Positions 1-8,749 of a stretch of DNA of 32,423 bases are shown here, piece after piece. Numbering within the stretch: position 1 is the first letter of the stretch; each line of letters begins with the position of its first letter. The notes under the pieces were generated by a model, which ran no database searches, was not told where the DNA came from, and saw only the letters and a program-made list of their open reading frames with translations. The DNA is from Bacteroidota bacterium. GTDB taxonomy: Bacteria; Bacteroidota; Ignavibacteria; Ignavibacteriales; Melioribacteraceae. The stretch spans positions 1 to 32,423 of the forward strand of contig JAJRZB010000202.1 of the NCBI GenBank assembly GCA_024275455.1, read 5' to 3'. A program made the translations under genes and the position numbers.

Positions 1-2730
1 CATTGCCTGTGCGGCAATATCATCGGTTCTATTATTACTTACATCCTTAAATAAATAGAGTGAACTTTCATAATTCATTTTAGCAAGCTCAAGTATACCA
101 AGTTCAATTTCAGCTTTATAATAAAATAAGGGACCATCTCTTTTATCAACTATTTGGTTAAGACTTTCATAAGCGAGAGGAATATTATTATTATCCAAAT
201 ACGCTTGAGCCTTAACAAACTTAATTTCCGAAGCTTGTTTATCATCTTTAATTCTTTGTAGAATTTCATTATAAAAATTAATTTCTTCCGTAATATTGCC
301 TTGCTTCCTGTAAATTTTACCAAGTTCAAGAACCGAATTAAAACCTTCCTCAGTATTTAGAGATTCATTAATAACAAATTTAAAATAGGAGATTGCATCA
401 TCAAACCTATCCAGCAAGCTAGCACTTTTACCCATCCAATAATAAGAATTGTAAACCAATTTACTTTCCGGATATTTATCAATAAGCTTACTGTATTCTC
501 TCAATGCTGCCTGGTAATTTCCATCACTATAATAAATTTCAGCTTTTTTAAATTGTAGTTTATCTATAAAATTTAATCTTTGATGACTGTTTATAAAATT
601 TTCAAGATATTTAATCGCTTCCTCAGATTTATCCTGAATTATATAGCAATACTGTATTCCGTTAACCGCATCATAAACCAACGAAGAATTCGGAAAGATA
701 GAAATCAGCTGCTTATAAGATTGAATTGCTAAATCATATTCACCTTTATTAAAATATGAATCTCCGATTGAATAATAAGTTATTGGCAATAATGGAGATT
801 GCGGATAAATTTCGAACAGTTTCTTATAATTATCTATTGCTTCATCAAATTCATTCTGCTGAAAATATATCCATCCGATTAAATATTGAGAATCATCAGC
901 ATAATTTGAAGCCGGAAAACTATTTTGGATTTTATTTAGAACTTCAATCGCTTTAAGTGACTCTCCGCTTTTAAACAAAGTTTGTGCATAATTAAAAAAT
1001 GATCGTTCATCATTTTTAAAATAAGAAGTTCTTTCCAAAACATTTTTATAGTGATTTGCTGCTTTTGAATATGATTTACTTCCATAGTAACTATCAGCCA
1101 GCCTCAATTCACATTCGCTGTATTTTTTCCCTTTTTTAAAACTGTTTAGATATTCTGTAAAAAAATGAATTGACTTTAAAAAATCTCTTAAGTTGAAATA
1201 TGAATATGCTTTCCCGTAAACAGTATTCTCTCTAATTAGAGAATCATCAGTTTTAATTTTATTATAGTTTAATATAGCTTCTCTATAGTTACCAAGAAAA
1301 AAGTTAGCTTCAGCTGCATAAAAATTTAATTTATTTTTATTAATTTTAGTCGACTTACTATCAATTGCATATAAATTCTTAAGAGAATTAACATTATCTT
1401 TTAAATAAAATTTTGCAACACCCAAACCCAAATAACATCTGTCTTTAAGTTCACTTGGTATTTGTCTGATTTTTAATCCTCTACCAAAATATTCCGAGGC
1501 AATTTTATATTCTTTTTTTCTTAAATTTATTTCTCCCAATAAAGTTATAGCTCTTGCCTTAGTTAGTAAATCAGAAGATTTTGCAGATTGTAAAAGTGCT
1601 TGTTCTGATTCATCAAGGTTTTTTTCACTAAACTTACTTATACCAATATTAAGTCTAACTCTTTCGGAAAGCGGATGGTCCGGATATTTAAGAACAAATC
1701 GTTTCTGAATTTCTATAGCTTCATTATATTTGCCTTCGTATCGCTTTGCTTCCCCACTCCAGTAAAAAGATTTAACCGCAATGGAATCGTCCTTTGCAGA
1801 AGATAATATATTAAACAGCTTGTAAGCATTAGAATAATTACCCTGTTGAAAATAAATCCAAGCAAGACCATACCTAATTTTAGCAAGCATTTCTTTATTA
1901 GGCGAGTTATCTAAAATTCTTTTGTAAGTATTCGAGGCATCTTTATATTCTTTTAATCTATAAAATGAATTTGCTAAAATATAATCGGCATTGTTTTTAT
2001 CATCTTTGGATAATTGATCAATCAGAGGGTCTGAAAGTTCTAAAATTGCATTATCATAATCTTCTAATTTAAAATAGCAAATGCCAATTCTTAATTGTGC
2101 GAGAGGAATTAAATCACTATTTCTGTGAAAACTTAAAAGTTTGTCATAATTTTCTACAGCTTCCTGATATCTTCCTTTTTTTTCGTATAAATTAGCTAAA
2201 GAGTATAAACTGTAATCTACAAAAGAGTTGTTTCGTTTTGAATTTGCTGCTGAGCTGAAAAATTGTTCGGCTTTATCTAAATTACTTTCTTCAATAAATG
2301 TTTCGCCAATTAAATGATATGCAGAACCGGAATAAGATGAATTTGGATATTGATTTACAAGTTTTATTAAATTTTGCCTGCTTTTTTCATAAAGTTTTTT
2401 TTCAAAATAAATATTGCCCAGTCTGAAAAAAGCCAATTCTCTAAAATTAGATGTAGGGAATTCTCTTACAAAATATTCGTATTGTGCAATTGCACCATCA
2501 AGTTGTTCTAACCCGAGCAGACATTCACCGATATAAAATTTAGAGCTTGAAAAAAGCTTTCGATCGGTTTCATCCAAATTTAGATACTTATTAAAATATT
2601 CAATTGATTGCGAGTAATCTCCATTTTGAAATTTTTCCATCGCAGTAGAATAAAAAGATTGATTCTTTTGAGCAGTTAATTGGGAAAATGCGAATAAAAA
2701 AAAGTAAACTAAATGGACAAATTTTATCAT
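1..2730 (-). CDS. Large secreted TPR-repeat protein (3' end outside window)
   Basis: I read this frame codon by codon: it is open from an ATG at 2728-2730 to base 1, 910 codons without a stop. The ORF track misses it because its stop lies beyond the left edge. It starts with a signal peptide (MIKFVHLVYFFLFAFSQLTAQ) and continues as many degenerate tetratricopeptide-like helical pairs, for example YSQSIEYFNKYLNL near the N-terminus and YAQTLFKSGES further in. TPR solenoids are protein-protein scaffolds, and a long exported array of this kind is common in Bacteroidota. No catalytic domain is visible in the part present. The partner and function are unknown. It is followed upstream by a second secreted TPR gene, which has its own terminator, so the two are probably separate transcripts. 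Confidence 0.85.
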   Translation of the reverse strand, partial: MIKFVHLVYFFLFAFSQLTAQKNQSFYSTAMEKFQNGDYSQSIEYFNKYLNLDETDRKLFSSSKFYIGECLLGLEQLDGAIAQYEYFVREFPTSNFRELAFFRLGNIYFEKKLYEKSRQNLIKLVNQYPNSSYSGSAYHLIGETFIEESNLDKAEQFFSSAANSKRNNSFVDYSLYSLANLYEKKGRYQEAVENYDKLLSFHRNSDLIPLAQLRIGICYFKLEDYDNAILELSDPLIDQLSKDDKNNADYILANSFYRLKEYKDASNTYKRILDNSPNKEMLAKIRYGLAWIYFQQGNYSNAYKLFNILSSAKDDSIAVKSFYWSGEAKRYEGKYNEAIEIQKRFVLKYPDHPLSERVRLNIGISKFSEKNLDESEQALLQSAKSSDLLTKARAITLLGEINLRKKEYKIASEYFGRGLKIRQIPSELKDRCYLGLGVAKFYLKDNVNSLKNLYAIDSKSTKINKNKLNFYAAEANFFLGNYREAILNYNKIKTDDSLIRENTVYGKAYSYFNLRDFLKSIHFFTEYLNSFKKGKKYSECELRLADSYYGSKSYSKAANHYKNVLERTSYFKNDERSFFNYAQTLFKSGESLKAIEVLNKIQNSFPASNYADDSQYLIGWIYFQQNEFDEAIDNYKKLFEIYPQSPLLPITYYSIGDSYFNKGEYDLAIQSYKQLISIFPNSSLVYDAVNGIQYCYIIQDKSEEAIKYLENFINSHQRLNFIDKLQFKKAEIYYSDGNYQAALREYSKLIDKYPESKLVYNSYYWMGKSASLLDRFDDAISYFKFVINESLNTEEGFNSVLELGKIYRKQGNITEEINFYNEILQRIKDDKQASEIKFVKAQAYLDNNNIPLAYESLNQIVDKRDGPLFYYKAEIELGILELAKMNYESSLYLFKDVSNNRTDDIAAQAM

Positions 2731-2920
2731 ATAATTCTATTTGCAGTAATTATTATTTGATTAACTAATTAAACGTAATTCTACTCTAAATAGTTCCACA
2801 AAGTTGGAATAAAACACAATAATAATATATACAATAAGAAGATTAAGTTAAAGGTAAATATTATATTATTCTTATAACTTACTATTCTTTAATAAGTTAT
2901 AGATACAAAAGTAAAATGCA

Positions 2921-2952
2921 AAAAAAAACCCAACTTAAAACTAAGTCGGGTT
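2921..2952 (-). terminator. Rho-independent terminator of the 257-aa TPR gene
   Basis: On the minus strand ACCCGACTT, loop TAGTTTT, AAGTTGGGT forms a 9-bp stem with one G-U wobble, directly followed by a run of eight T. It lies about 20 bases past the stop of the TPR gene at 2972. Confidence 0.85.
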
Positions 2953-2971
2953 TCTTTTCTAAAAAAATAAA

Positions 2972-3745
2972 TCAATTTAGATACTTAATTTCGTGTTTGC
3001 TTCTATCTCTATATTGTTTATCAGAGCTGGCAATTTTGAAATTTTCTTTAGCTTTTTCTTTATCCTTAAGACCTTTGAAAGCCATTCCTTTGTAAAAATA
3101 AGGTGCCCCTTTAGGAATTTTAGATTTTTTACCTCGGTAATTAATTGCATTGTCTGCTGCTTTTAATGCCTCATCGTATTTACCAAGTTCAACATATAAA
3201 TCAGCTAATTTTAAGTAAGCAGCGTCATAGTTATAATTTGAAACTGCTAATTTTAAATATTCTTCAGCTTTAGCATAATTTTTATCTTGAAGAGCAGTTT
3301 CACCAAGTTTTGTATAAGCCAGTCCTATATATTTGCTGGCACGTTTTTTTAATTTTGCTTCTTTAACATTTTCTTTAAATTTCTTAAAATTCTCAATTGC
3401 TTTGTCATATTTTCCCCAAGAATAATAAGTGGTTCCAAGCGAATTATATGCTGTATAAAAATCCGGTTTTAATTCAAGGCAACTATTTAGAGCAGCCTCT
3501 GCTTGCTCAAACTTTCTTTTTTTCTTATAAACAGAACTAAGCTGATAATAAATTCTATAATCTTTAGAAATTTCTAAAGCCTTTTTATATGATTCCAATG
3601 CACCATCAACATTACCCGATTTTTTCTGCTTATTTCCTTGGTTATATAAAATAGCTGCTTCTTTATCCATTTCCGCATTTTGTGCGAAAGCATTTGTTGA
3701 AAACAACAAAAATGTTGCGAATATAAATAAAACAATTTTCTTCAT
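2972..3745 (-). CDS. Secreted tetratricopeptide repeat protein
   Basis: A 257-residue protein with a clear signal peptide (residues 1-21, FSTNAFAQ cleavage region). The rest is a run of TPR units, for example residues about 30-60 (YNQGNKQKKSGNVDGALESY), 95-125 (YNSLGTTYYSWGKYDKAIENF) and 170-195 (YLKLADLYVELGKYDEALKA). It is probably a periplasmic adaptor; no enzyme domain is seen. The ATG is preceded on the minus strand by AAGGGTT at suitable spacing. A terminator follows the stop and tRNA-Leu lies just upstream on the same strand. The specific role cannot be told from sequence. Confidence 0.85.
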   Translation of the reverse strand: MKKIVLFIFATFLLFSTNAFAQNAEMDKEAAILYNQGNKQKKSGNVDGALESYKKALEISKDYRIYYQLSSVYKKKRKFEQAEAALNSCLELKPDFYTAYNSLGTTYYSWGKYDKAIENFKKFKENVKEAKLKKRASKYIGLAYTKLGETALQDKNYAKAEEYLKLAVSNYNYDAAYLKLADLYVELGKYDEALKAADNAINYRGKKSKIPKGAPYFYKGMAFKGLKDKEKAKENFKIASSDKQYRDRSKHEIKYLN

Positions 3746-3782
3746 TTAACTAACCCTTAATATTAATAAAACAATGATTTTG

Positions 3783-3866
3783 TGCGGAAGGCGGGACTTG
3801 AACCCGCATGCCCTTACGAGCACTACCCCCTCAAGATAGCGTGTATACCAATTTCACCACTTCCGC
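3783..3866 (-). tRNA. tRNA-Leu (anticodon GAG)
   Basis: The minus strand folds as a class II tRNA of 84 nt. It has acceptor GCGGAAG/CTTCCGC, D-arm GTG..CAC, anticodon stem CTATC/GGTAG with loop TTGAGGG (anticodon GAG, reading CUC/CUU) and a long variable arm TGCTC-GTAA-GGGCA. The T-arm is GCGGG-TTCAAGT-CCCGC. The discriminator is A and CCA is not encoded (CAA follows). The track ORF 3782..4060 lies across it and is not a gene. Confidence 0.95.
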
Positions 3867-3996
3867 AAAATAAATCACAAAGATATATCTATGTGATCAA
3901 AAATGCAATATATTTAATACACACTATAAAAGATTTTACGGGCTTTTTATATAACAATTTAGGGGAGTTTGAAGTTCCAAATAAAATTATAAAAAA

Positions 3997-4064
3997 TATA
4001 CTGAAACTAAATGGTTTTCGAAAAATGAAAACTAAAATCCGAAAACAAATTTGGATTTAGTATA
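3997..4064 (-). terminator. Long imperfect hairpin downstream of the sigma operon
   Basis: The arms TATACTGAAACTAAATGGTTTTCG and CGAAAACAAATTTGGATTTAGTATA pair with a few mismatches over about 24 bp. On the minus strand the hairpin is followed by TATTTTTTATAATTTT. It lies about 20 bases past the stop of the last gene of the ECF operon, so a terminator or 3'-end stabiliser is the simplest reading. The stem is AT-rich and less convincing than the other terminators. Confidence 0.5.
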
Positions 4065-4084
4065 TCTCAATTTATTCAAATGTG

Positions 4085-4558
4085 TTAACGATGTTCCTTG
4101 AAGAACTTTTTTCGTCCTCGTTCAATTAATAAATCTCTAACATTTCTTTTAAACTTTTGTTCAAATAACATTACTTTTACAATTTGTTCTTCCGTTAAAA
4201 TATCATCTAAAGACTTGATGAATTCCTTTTTTACCAAAAACATTTGCTCTTCAATACCTAATAATTTATTTACCAATTCGTTGTAATTAGCTTTATTTTT
4301 ATTTTCTAACGAGGATTCCATTTGTTTTATTATATTATCTTTTTCCTCATCAAACTCCTTTATTTTATTACGGGACAAGTTCCTTCTGGCAAAAAACTTG
4401 ATTGCAATATCTTCATCTAAATTTAGCGTCTCTAAAAGTTTGATTTTTTCTAAAGTCTCAAATCTTTTACCAAAATCTTTTTTCCCCTTTCCAGGTCTAT
4501 CCATTTGAGCCACCAAAGGTGTTGCTATTATTAAAATAATTACTATAATTTTCTTCAT
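4085..4558 (-). CDS. Periplasmic Spy/CpxP-like (LTXXQ) protein of the ECF operon
   Basis: A 157-residue protein with a signal peptide (MKKIIVIILIIATPLVAQ) and a basic, all-helical mature part. It ends in an LTXXQ-type motif (ILTEEQIVKVMLFE, about residues 121-134), typical of the Spy/CpxP/heavy-metal-resistance family of periplasmic helical chaperones and sensors. Its ATG overlaps the stop of the anti-sigma gene by 4 bases, so the two are translationally coupled. Family knowledge: in CnrYXH a protein of this fold is the periplasmic metal sensor that controls an anti-sigma factor. By position this gene could do the same, but the ligand is unknown. It could equally be a chaperone effector. Confidence 0.8.
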   Translation of the reverse strand: MKKIIVIILIIATPLVAQMDRPGKGKKDFGKRFETLEKIKLLETLNLDEDIAIKFFARRNLSRNKIKEFDEEKDNIIKQMESSLENKNKANYNELVNKLLGIEEQMFLVKKEFIKSLDDILTEEQIVKVMLFEQKFKRNVRDLLIERGRKKFFKEHR

Positions 4559-5163
4559 TTTATCTCCAAATTATTAAAGTTTTTATTTAACAATTCATTG
4601 TAAACCATGTTAAACTCTTCTTCGGAAAGTTGATTAATAAGATATTCTTCAATATCCGATGTTAAAACAGTTTCAGCTAAATAATCATAAACACTTTCAT
4701 CATTTATATTTTCTATCTCATATAATTGTTCAAGTAATTCGTTATCTATTAAAAAATCTTGGTCACTTGAATAAACATTATCAATCAGTTCAACAACTGC
4801 ATCTTCGTTTGTTGAATACGAATTTAGTAATTGCTCAAAATTATTTTCGTTAAAATTATTATTAAAGATTGTTTTAAATAAAATTATTCCGATAATTATT
4901 ACCGGTAATAAATATGCAAATTTTATAAAGTTTGTATGCTTAGTCTGCCCTATTTTTTTTCTTGCTTCAGGGAGTAATGAATTGAAATAATTTTCATTTA
5001 CATCGATTTTTGAAATTTTTAGACTATTAAAATTTTCTTTAAATAAATTGAATTCCGTTTTAAAAGTTTCGTCATCAAGCAGTTTTTTTTCAAAAATCTT
5101 TTTTTCTTCAGGCGATAATTCATTGTCTAAATACTTTATAAAAATTTCCGATTTATTTTTCAT
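4555..5163 (-). CDS. Membrane-anchored anti-sigma factor
   Basis: A 202-residue protein. The N-terminal cytoplasmic part (about 1-75; IKYLDNELSPEEKKIFEKKL) resembles the anti-sigma domain start common in Bacteroidota, without the zinc-binding Cys/His motif of ZAS proteins. One transmembrane helix follows at about 83-101 (FAYLLPVIIIGIILFKTIF). The extracytoplasmic tail of about 100 residues is strongly acidic (rich in E, D and N). It overlaps the sigma gene upstream by 11 bases and the Spy-like gene downstream by 4, as expected for a sigma/anti-sigma pair. The acidic tail could contact the basic Spy-like partner; this is inference. Confidence 0.8.
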   Translation of the reverse strand: MKNKSEIFIKYLDNELSPEEKKIFEKKLLDDETFKTEFNLFKENFNSLKISKIDVNENYFNSLLPEARKKIGQTKHTNFIKFAYLLPVIIIGIILFKTIFNNNFNENNFEQLLNSYSTNEDAVVELIDNVYSSDQDFLIDNELLEQLYEIENINDESVYDYLAETVLTSDIEEYLINQLSEEEFNMVYNELLNKNFNNLEIK

Positions 5164-5701
5164 TATTCATTAAACCCATAATTTTTTTAGATGCATGAAA
5201 ATAATTTGCTTTTAACCCTCCAATACTTCTGCCAGTAATTTTAGAAATTTCTTCGTAATTCAATTCTTCAAAATGTCTCAGAATAAATACTTCTTTTTGT
5301 TTTGTAGGTAATTTATTTAACATTTCATTTACTTTTTCTAACTTTTCTTTGTCTTCAAAATTTGTAATAATATCTTCACTGTAAGCAACATCTTTTTTTT
5401 CGGAACTATCCAGACTTAAAAAACTTTTTATTTTCCTTTTTCTTATCAAATTCAGACTTCTTGTTTGAGTTATTTTGTATATCCATGTTTTAACAGAGGA
5501 TTTAAATTTAAAGTTTTTTATTTTATTATAGATAACTATAATAACTTGTTGAGTAATTTCATCCGCATCTAAATGGTTGCCAACCATTCTTCTGGCATGC
5601 CAGTAAATCGTCTTTTGATATTTTCTTATCAATTCATTAAAAGCCTTTTCGCTTCCGGCAATAAATTGATTTACTAATTCGTTATCTAAATTTCTTTCCA
5701 T
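5153..5701 (-). CDS. ECF-family RNA polymerase sigma factor
   Basis: The track gives a start at 5728, but AAGGA lies 5 bases upstream of the internal ATG at 5699-5701. I therefore prefer MERNLDNELV, giving 182 residues, normal for ECF sigmas. Region 2 is clear (AFNELIRKYQKTIYWHARRM, DADEITQQVIIVIYNKI, SSVKTWIYKITQTRSLNLIR). Region 4 is also clear (LPTKQKEVFILRHFEELNYE, EISKITGRSIGGLKANYFHA). No region 3 is present, as expected. It directs RNA polymerase to a specific regulon, probably including its own operon and the divergent Spy-like gene. The anti-sigma gene overlaps its 3' end. Confidence 0.92.
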   Translation of the reverse strand: MERNLDNELVNQFIAGSEKAFNELIRKYQKTIYWHARRMVGNHLDADEITQQVIIVIYNKIKNFKFKSSVKTWIYKITQTRSLNLIRKRKIKSFLSLDSSEKKDVAYSEDIITNFEDKEKLEKVNEMLNKLPTKQKEVFILRHFEELNYEEISKITGRSIGGLKANYFHASKKIMGLMNNEK

Positions 5702-5950
5702 AAAATTCCTTAGCAATAAATTAGACATTTTACAGCAGAGTTTGGTTTAAAAGAAACTATAAAATTATAGATATTTAATACAAATTAGTCAGTAACAAAT
5801 AAGATAACCTGCCCTCTTCTTTTTGGTGAGTTTTTAAATTGGCTTTCTTCTATAACTGTACATTTAGTAAAAATATTTTTAACTCTTTAAACCATTCAAT
5901 AATTGCAAATGTCCAATGTTCAAAATCATTCATCAAAATTAGGAGGAAAA

Positions 5951-6454
5951 ATGAGAAAGTTAAGTATTTTAATTGTGACCTTTAGTTTAATTCTAACCTC
6001 TTTTATAACAACTTCTGCAAAAGGGCTTAAGCACAATTTTGATAAACGGGGCAAAATAATTAAGCAACTTAATCTTACAGATAAACAACTGGAAAAGTTT
6101 AATAATATTCGGTTGAATCAAGAGGAGGTTAAAATTGAAATAGAATCTAAATTAAAGAAAAACAAATTGGCTCTTAAGAGATTATTACTGAACGATGACT
6201 TTACTAAACAAGAAATTTTACAATTAACGGATAATGCAAGCAAATTACATGCAGAGTTAAAAAAATCTAAAACTGAAACGTGGTTTGACATTTATAACAT
6301 TTTAGACGATAACCAAAAGCAAGTATGGAAAAAACATTTTACAGCTATGTTGGAACATGGTAACAAAAATTTTAGAAAACCCGGAAATAAAAGAATGGGA
6401 ATGAATGACAAACCTTATTTTAACAATAGCCAAAAGTTCAGAAATAACAATTAA
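5951..6454 (+). CDS. Second periplasmic Spy/CpxP-like protein
   Basis: The track starts at 5903, but AGGAGG lies just upstream of the ATG at 5951, and that start begins a textbook signal peptide (MRKLSILIVTFSLILTSFIT, then SAKG). The result is 167 residues. The mature part is helical and basic with Spy/CpxP-like spacing (LNLTDKQLEKFNNIRLNQEE and later ILDDNQKQVWKKHF). The C-terminal tail is rich in Asn, Lys, Arg and Gly. It is divergent from the ECF sigma operon and of the same family as that operon's last gene, so it may be a regulon target. It ends at a strong terminator. Confidence 0.8.
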   Translation: MRKLSILIVTFSLILTSFITTSAKGLKHNFDKRGKIIKQLNLTDKQLEKFNNIRLNQEEVKIEIESKLKKNKLALKRLLLNDDFTKQEILQLTDNASKLHAELKKSKTETWFDIYNILDDNQKQVWKKHFTAMLEHGNKNFRKPGNKRMGMNDKPYFNNSQKFRNNN

Positions 6455-6482
6455 ATTTTCTTTCCCTTTTAATTTGTTTTTT

Positions 6483-6512
6483 AAAACCGGAATTTTAAAA
6501 TTCCGGTTTTTT
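6483..6512. terminator. Terminator between convergent genes
   Basis: The sequence AAAACCGGAATTTT followed by AAAATTCCGGTTTT is a perfect palindromic stem, then TTTTTT on the plus strand. It sits between the Spy-like gene ending at 6454 and the convergent gene ending at 6512. It is a strong intrinsic terminator for the plus strand. Confidence 0.88.
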
Positions 6513-7264
6513 TATTCTTGTGATTTTAACTTTTCTATTGTTTTTATATATCTCTCATAACCTTTCGGAATTTTGTGACCGGTTAAATTCATTTTAGCAG
6601 CAGCAGATTTTTCTACTATTATCGGATTACCATCAACATCAATAAAGTAATGCGCCAAAATCGAAAATATTTCGTCATAGCTTTTAATAGTTAAAAGCTG
6701 TTGCCCAAATAATTGATCAAAGAAATAAATTAAATCTTCCTTACTTCCATTCCACATGATTTTTTTCTGTTTCTCTTTTAGTTCCCTTATAGAAGTGGAA
6801 TTTTCCAATTCATTTAACTTTACATCAAAAACTTCATTTGATTTTAATTCTTCCATTTTTCTATCACCATTATAATTTATATTCTTATTTTCTTTTTCCC
6901 GCTCAATTACCCAATATTCTATATCACAATCGATCATTTTTAGAAATTTTTTATACTTAATAACTTCTTCTTTTAAATGTCGTTGAAGAATACTATCACT
7001 TATATATCTATCGCCATACTCCGGAGAGTTGTAATAGCCAATTGTTTTCTTTAAAAATTCAGTTAATTCGTCACACCCATCAAGAGCAAACAAATTTTTT
7101 ACCGCATATTTTCTTAACGGTTGAAACTTTGTTTTTGAAAAACACTGAATGATTCTATTAACTTCAACTTTTATTGTATATAAATAACTGATTTTATCTT
7201 CGGGAGTTTTAAGGGTTTCCAAAGTAAATTGTACTTTATTATAATTGAATTTACTACTACCCAT
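6512..7264 (-). CDS. Hypothetical protein with RteC-like C-terminal segment
   Basis: A 250-residue soluble, charged protein with no signal peptide or membrane segment. The N-terminal 130 residues look helical. The segment at about 167-215 (IMWNGSKEDLIYFFDQLF) resembles the W-x-G-[ST]-x-x-[DEQ]-L motif of RteC-like and related Bacteroidota proteins, where it precedes helices at the C-terminus. RteC itself regulates excision of Bacteroides conjugative transposons. No transposon genes are present here, so that role cannot be transferred. It is a single-gene transcript with AAAGG before the ATG. Function unknown. Confidence 0.6.
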   Translation of the reverse strand: MGSSKFNYNKVQFTLETLKTPEDKISYLYTIKVEVNRIIQCFSKTKFQPLRKYAVKNLFALDGCDELTEFLKKTIGYYNSPEYGDRYISDSILQRHLKEEVIKYKKFLKMIDCDIEYWVIEREKENKNINYNGDRKMEELKSNEVFDVKLNELENSTSIRELKEKQKKIMWNGSKEDLIYFFDQLFGQQLLTIKSYDEIFSILAHYFIDVDGNPIIVEKSAAAKMNLTGHKIPKGYERYIKTIEKLKSQE

Positions 7265-7466
7265 TTTTTACCTTTCTGTTAAGAGATAGCTTACCAACTC
7301 AATTATCGGAAATATTATGTTTAACTTTAGCGGAAATCGGTATTAAAGAGATAATTATTTTTGTTGAACTTAAACTAAAATAGCATTTTTTTAGAATGGA
7401 ATAACTTAACAATTAGATAAAAAGATTAGATTTATTCATTACTTCTACCTTTTATAACGGAGAATC

Positions 7467-8174
7467 TTAGAGATCACCGGAGATTGGTCTAACAATAATT
7501 TCTTCAGGACTTAATTTTGGGTCAGTATTATAAATATCAAAAATAAACTCTGCTAAACTTTCCGATGTCATCATTTTATCAGAATATTTTTCCAAAACCG
7601 TATCATGCCAAATACCGGAAATTGTTGCACCGGGATAAACATTAATAATACGAATATTATATCCTCTAATTTCTTCACGCAATACTTTAGCAAAATTTTC
7701 TAACCCGGCTTTAGAAGCTGTGTAAACACTACTGCTTGTAAAAATCTTTTTTGCTGCAACAGAAAGAATATTAATGATAGTGCCGGAATTATTTTTAATC
7801 ATAGTCGGCAATATTGATTTAGTAGTATAAAGAGCACCCAACAAGTTTATATTAATAATATTTTCTATTTCACTCAAACTGTTTTCTAAAAAGGGTTTAA
7901 AAGATGTAACGCCTGCATTATTAATCAGACAACTTATATTATACTTTTCTTGAATATTTTTTACGGTTTCTTCAACAACTGAAAAATTGGAGACATCACA
8001 TTGATATGTTTCTATTCGTTTATCGGAAGAATTATCGGAGTTTAATAAATTTAAAGAGTCTATTTTTCTTGATGAACCGATAACTTCCATATCAGATTTT
8101 AAAAATTTAAGTGCAAGAGCTTTACCAATACCGGAGCTGGCTCCTGTAATCCAAATTGCATTTTGTTTTTCCAC
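7467..8174 (-). CDS. Short-chain dehydrogenase, sepiapterin reductase-like
   Basis: A 235-residue classical SDR: cofactor motif TGASSGIG (10-17), NNAG (85-88), and catalytic Ser138, Tyr151 and Lys155 in SSSVYTASKAG. The start is GTG (8172-8174), preceded by AAAGGA. Its C-terminal EEIIVRPISGDL and the PGA...W segment after the active site resemble, from memory, Chlorobium tepidum sepiapterin reductase. It is the last gene of the operon bcp-PTPS-folE-SDR, 2 bases after folE. With GTP cyclohydrolase I and PTPS beside it, the likely reaction is NADPH reduction of 6-pyruvoyl-tetrahydropterin or sepiapterin to tetrahydrobiopterin. An unrelated SDR substrate cannot be excluded from sequence alone. 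Confidence 0.78.
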   Translation of the reverse strand: MEKQNAIWITGASSGIGKALALKFLKSDMEVIGSSRKIDSLNLLNSDNSSDKRIETYQCDVSNFSVVEETVKNIQEKYNISCLINNAGVTSFKPFLENSLSEIENIININLLGALYTTKSILPTMIKNNSGTIINILSVAAKKIFTSSSVYTASKAGLENFAKVLREEIRGYNIRIINVYPGATISGIWHDTVLEKYSDKMMTSESLAEFIFDIYNTDPKLSPEEIIVRPISGDL

Positions 8175-8176
8175 TA

Positions 8177-8743
8177 TTAAATCCTTTTATGCGAAATTAA
8201 ATTTAAAAACTCTTCTCTTGTACGAGGGTCTTCACGAAAATCTCCTAACATACAACTAGTAACTGTATAGGAATTTTGCTTTTCCACACCTCTCATCATC
8301 ATGCACATATGATATGCCTCCACTACAACACCAACACCAGACGGAGCCAAATAATCATTTACTGTCTTAGCAATTTCTTGAGTCATTCTTTCTTGTATCT
8401 GTAATCGTCTTGCAAATACATCCACAATCCTTGGGATTTTACTCAATCCAACTACTTTACCTTTTGGAATATATGCTACATGAACCTTACCGTAAAATGG
8501 AATTAAATGATGCTCGCACATACTGTAAAAATCAATATCTTTAACTGTTACCATCTCGTCATAGTCTTCCTCGAAAATAGCACCGTTAACTATTTCATCA
8601 ATATTTTTTGTATAACCGTAAGTTAAATATTCGTAAGCCTTTGCAACACGTTCCGGAGTTTTAACTAATCCTTCCCTTTTTGGGTCTTCACCTACTTCTT
8701 CTAAAATTGTATGTATACAGGATTCTACTTTTTTAAAATTCAT
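8177..8743 (-). CDS. folE: GTP cyclohydrolase I (type IA)
   Basis: A 188-residue enzyme converting GTP to 7,8-dihydroneopterin triphosphate, the entry step to folate and biopterin. The zinc ligands are intact: Cys76 and His79 in MCEHHLIPF, and Cys147 in HMCMMMRG. Other family signatures are [12 protein letters not shown] (29-40), [10 protein letters not shown] and the C-terminal [12 protein letters not shown]. The length is normal for the short bacterial form. It lies 6 bases after the PTPS gene and 2 bases before the SDR gene, which points to pterin rather than only folate synthesis. Confidence 0.96.
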   Translation of the reverse strand: MNFKKVESCIHTILEEVGEDPKREGLVKTPERVAKAYEYLTYGYTKNIDEIVNGAIFEEDYDEMVTVKDIDFYSMCEHHLIPFYGKVHVAYIPKGKVVGLSKIPRIVDVFARRLQIQERMTQEIAKTVNDYLAPSGVGVVVEAYHMCMMMRGVEKQNSYTVTSCMLGDFREDPRTREEFLNLISHKRI

Positions 8744-8749
8744 TTTTAT

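Noticed and set aside
756-956. Plus-strand ORF of 66 aa
   Set aside because: It lies opposite the large TPR gene, whose open minus-strand frame explains this region.
3782-4060. Plus-strand ORF of 92 aa
   Set aside because: Its first third is the complement of tRNA-Leu and the rest covers the AT-rich spacer and hairpin; no ribosome site or recognisable protein.
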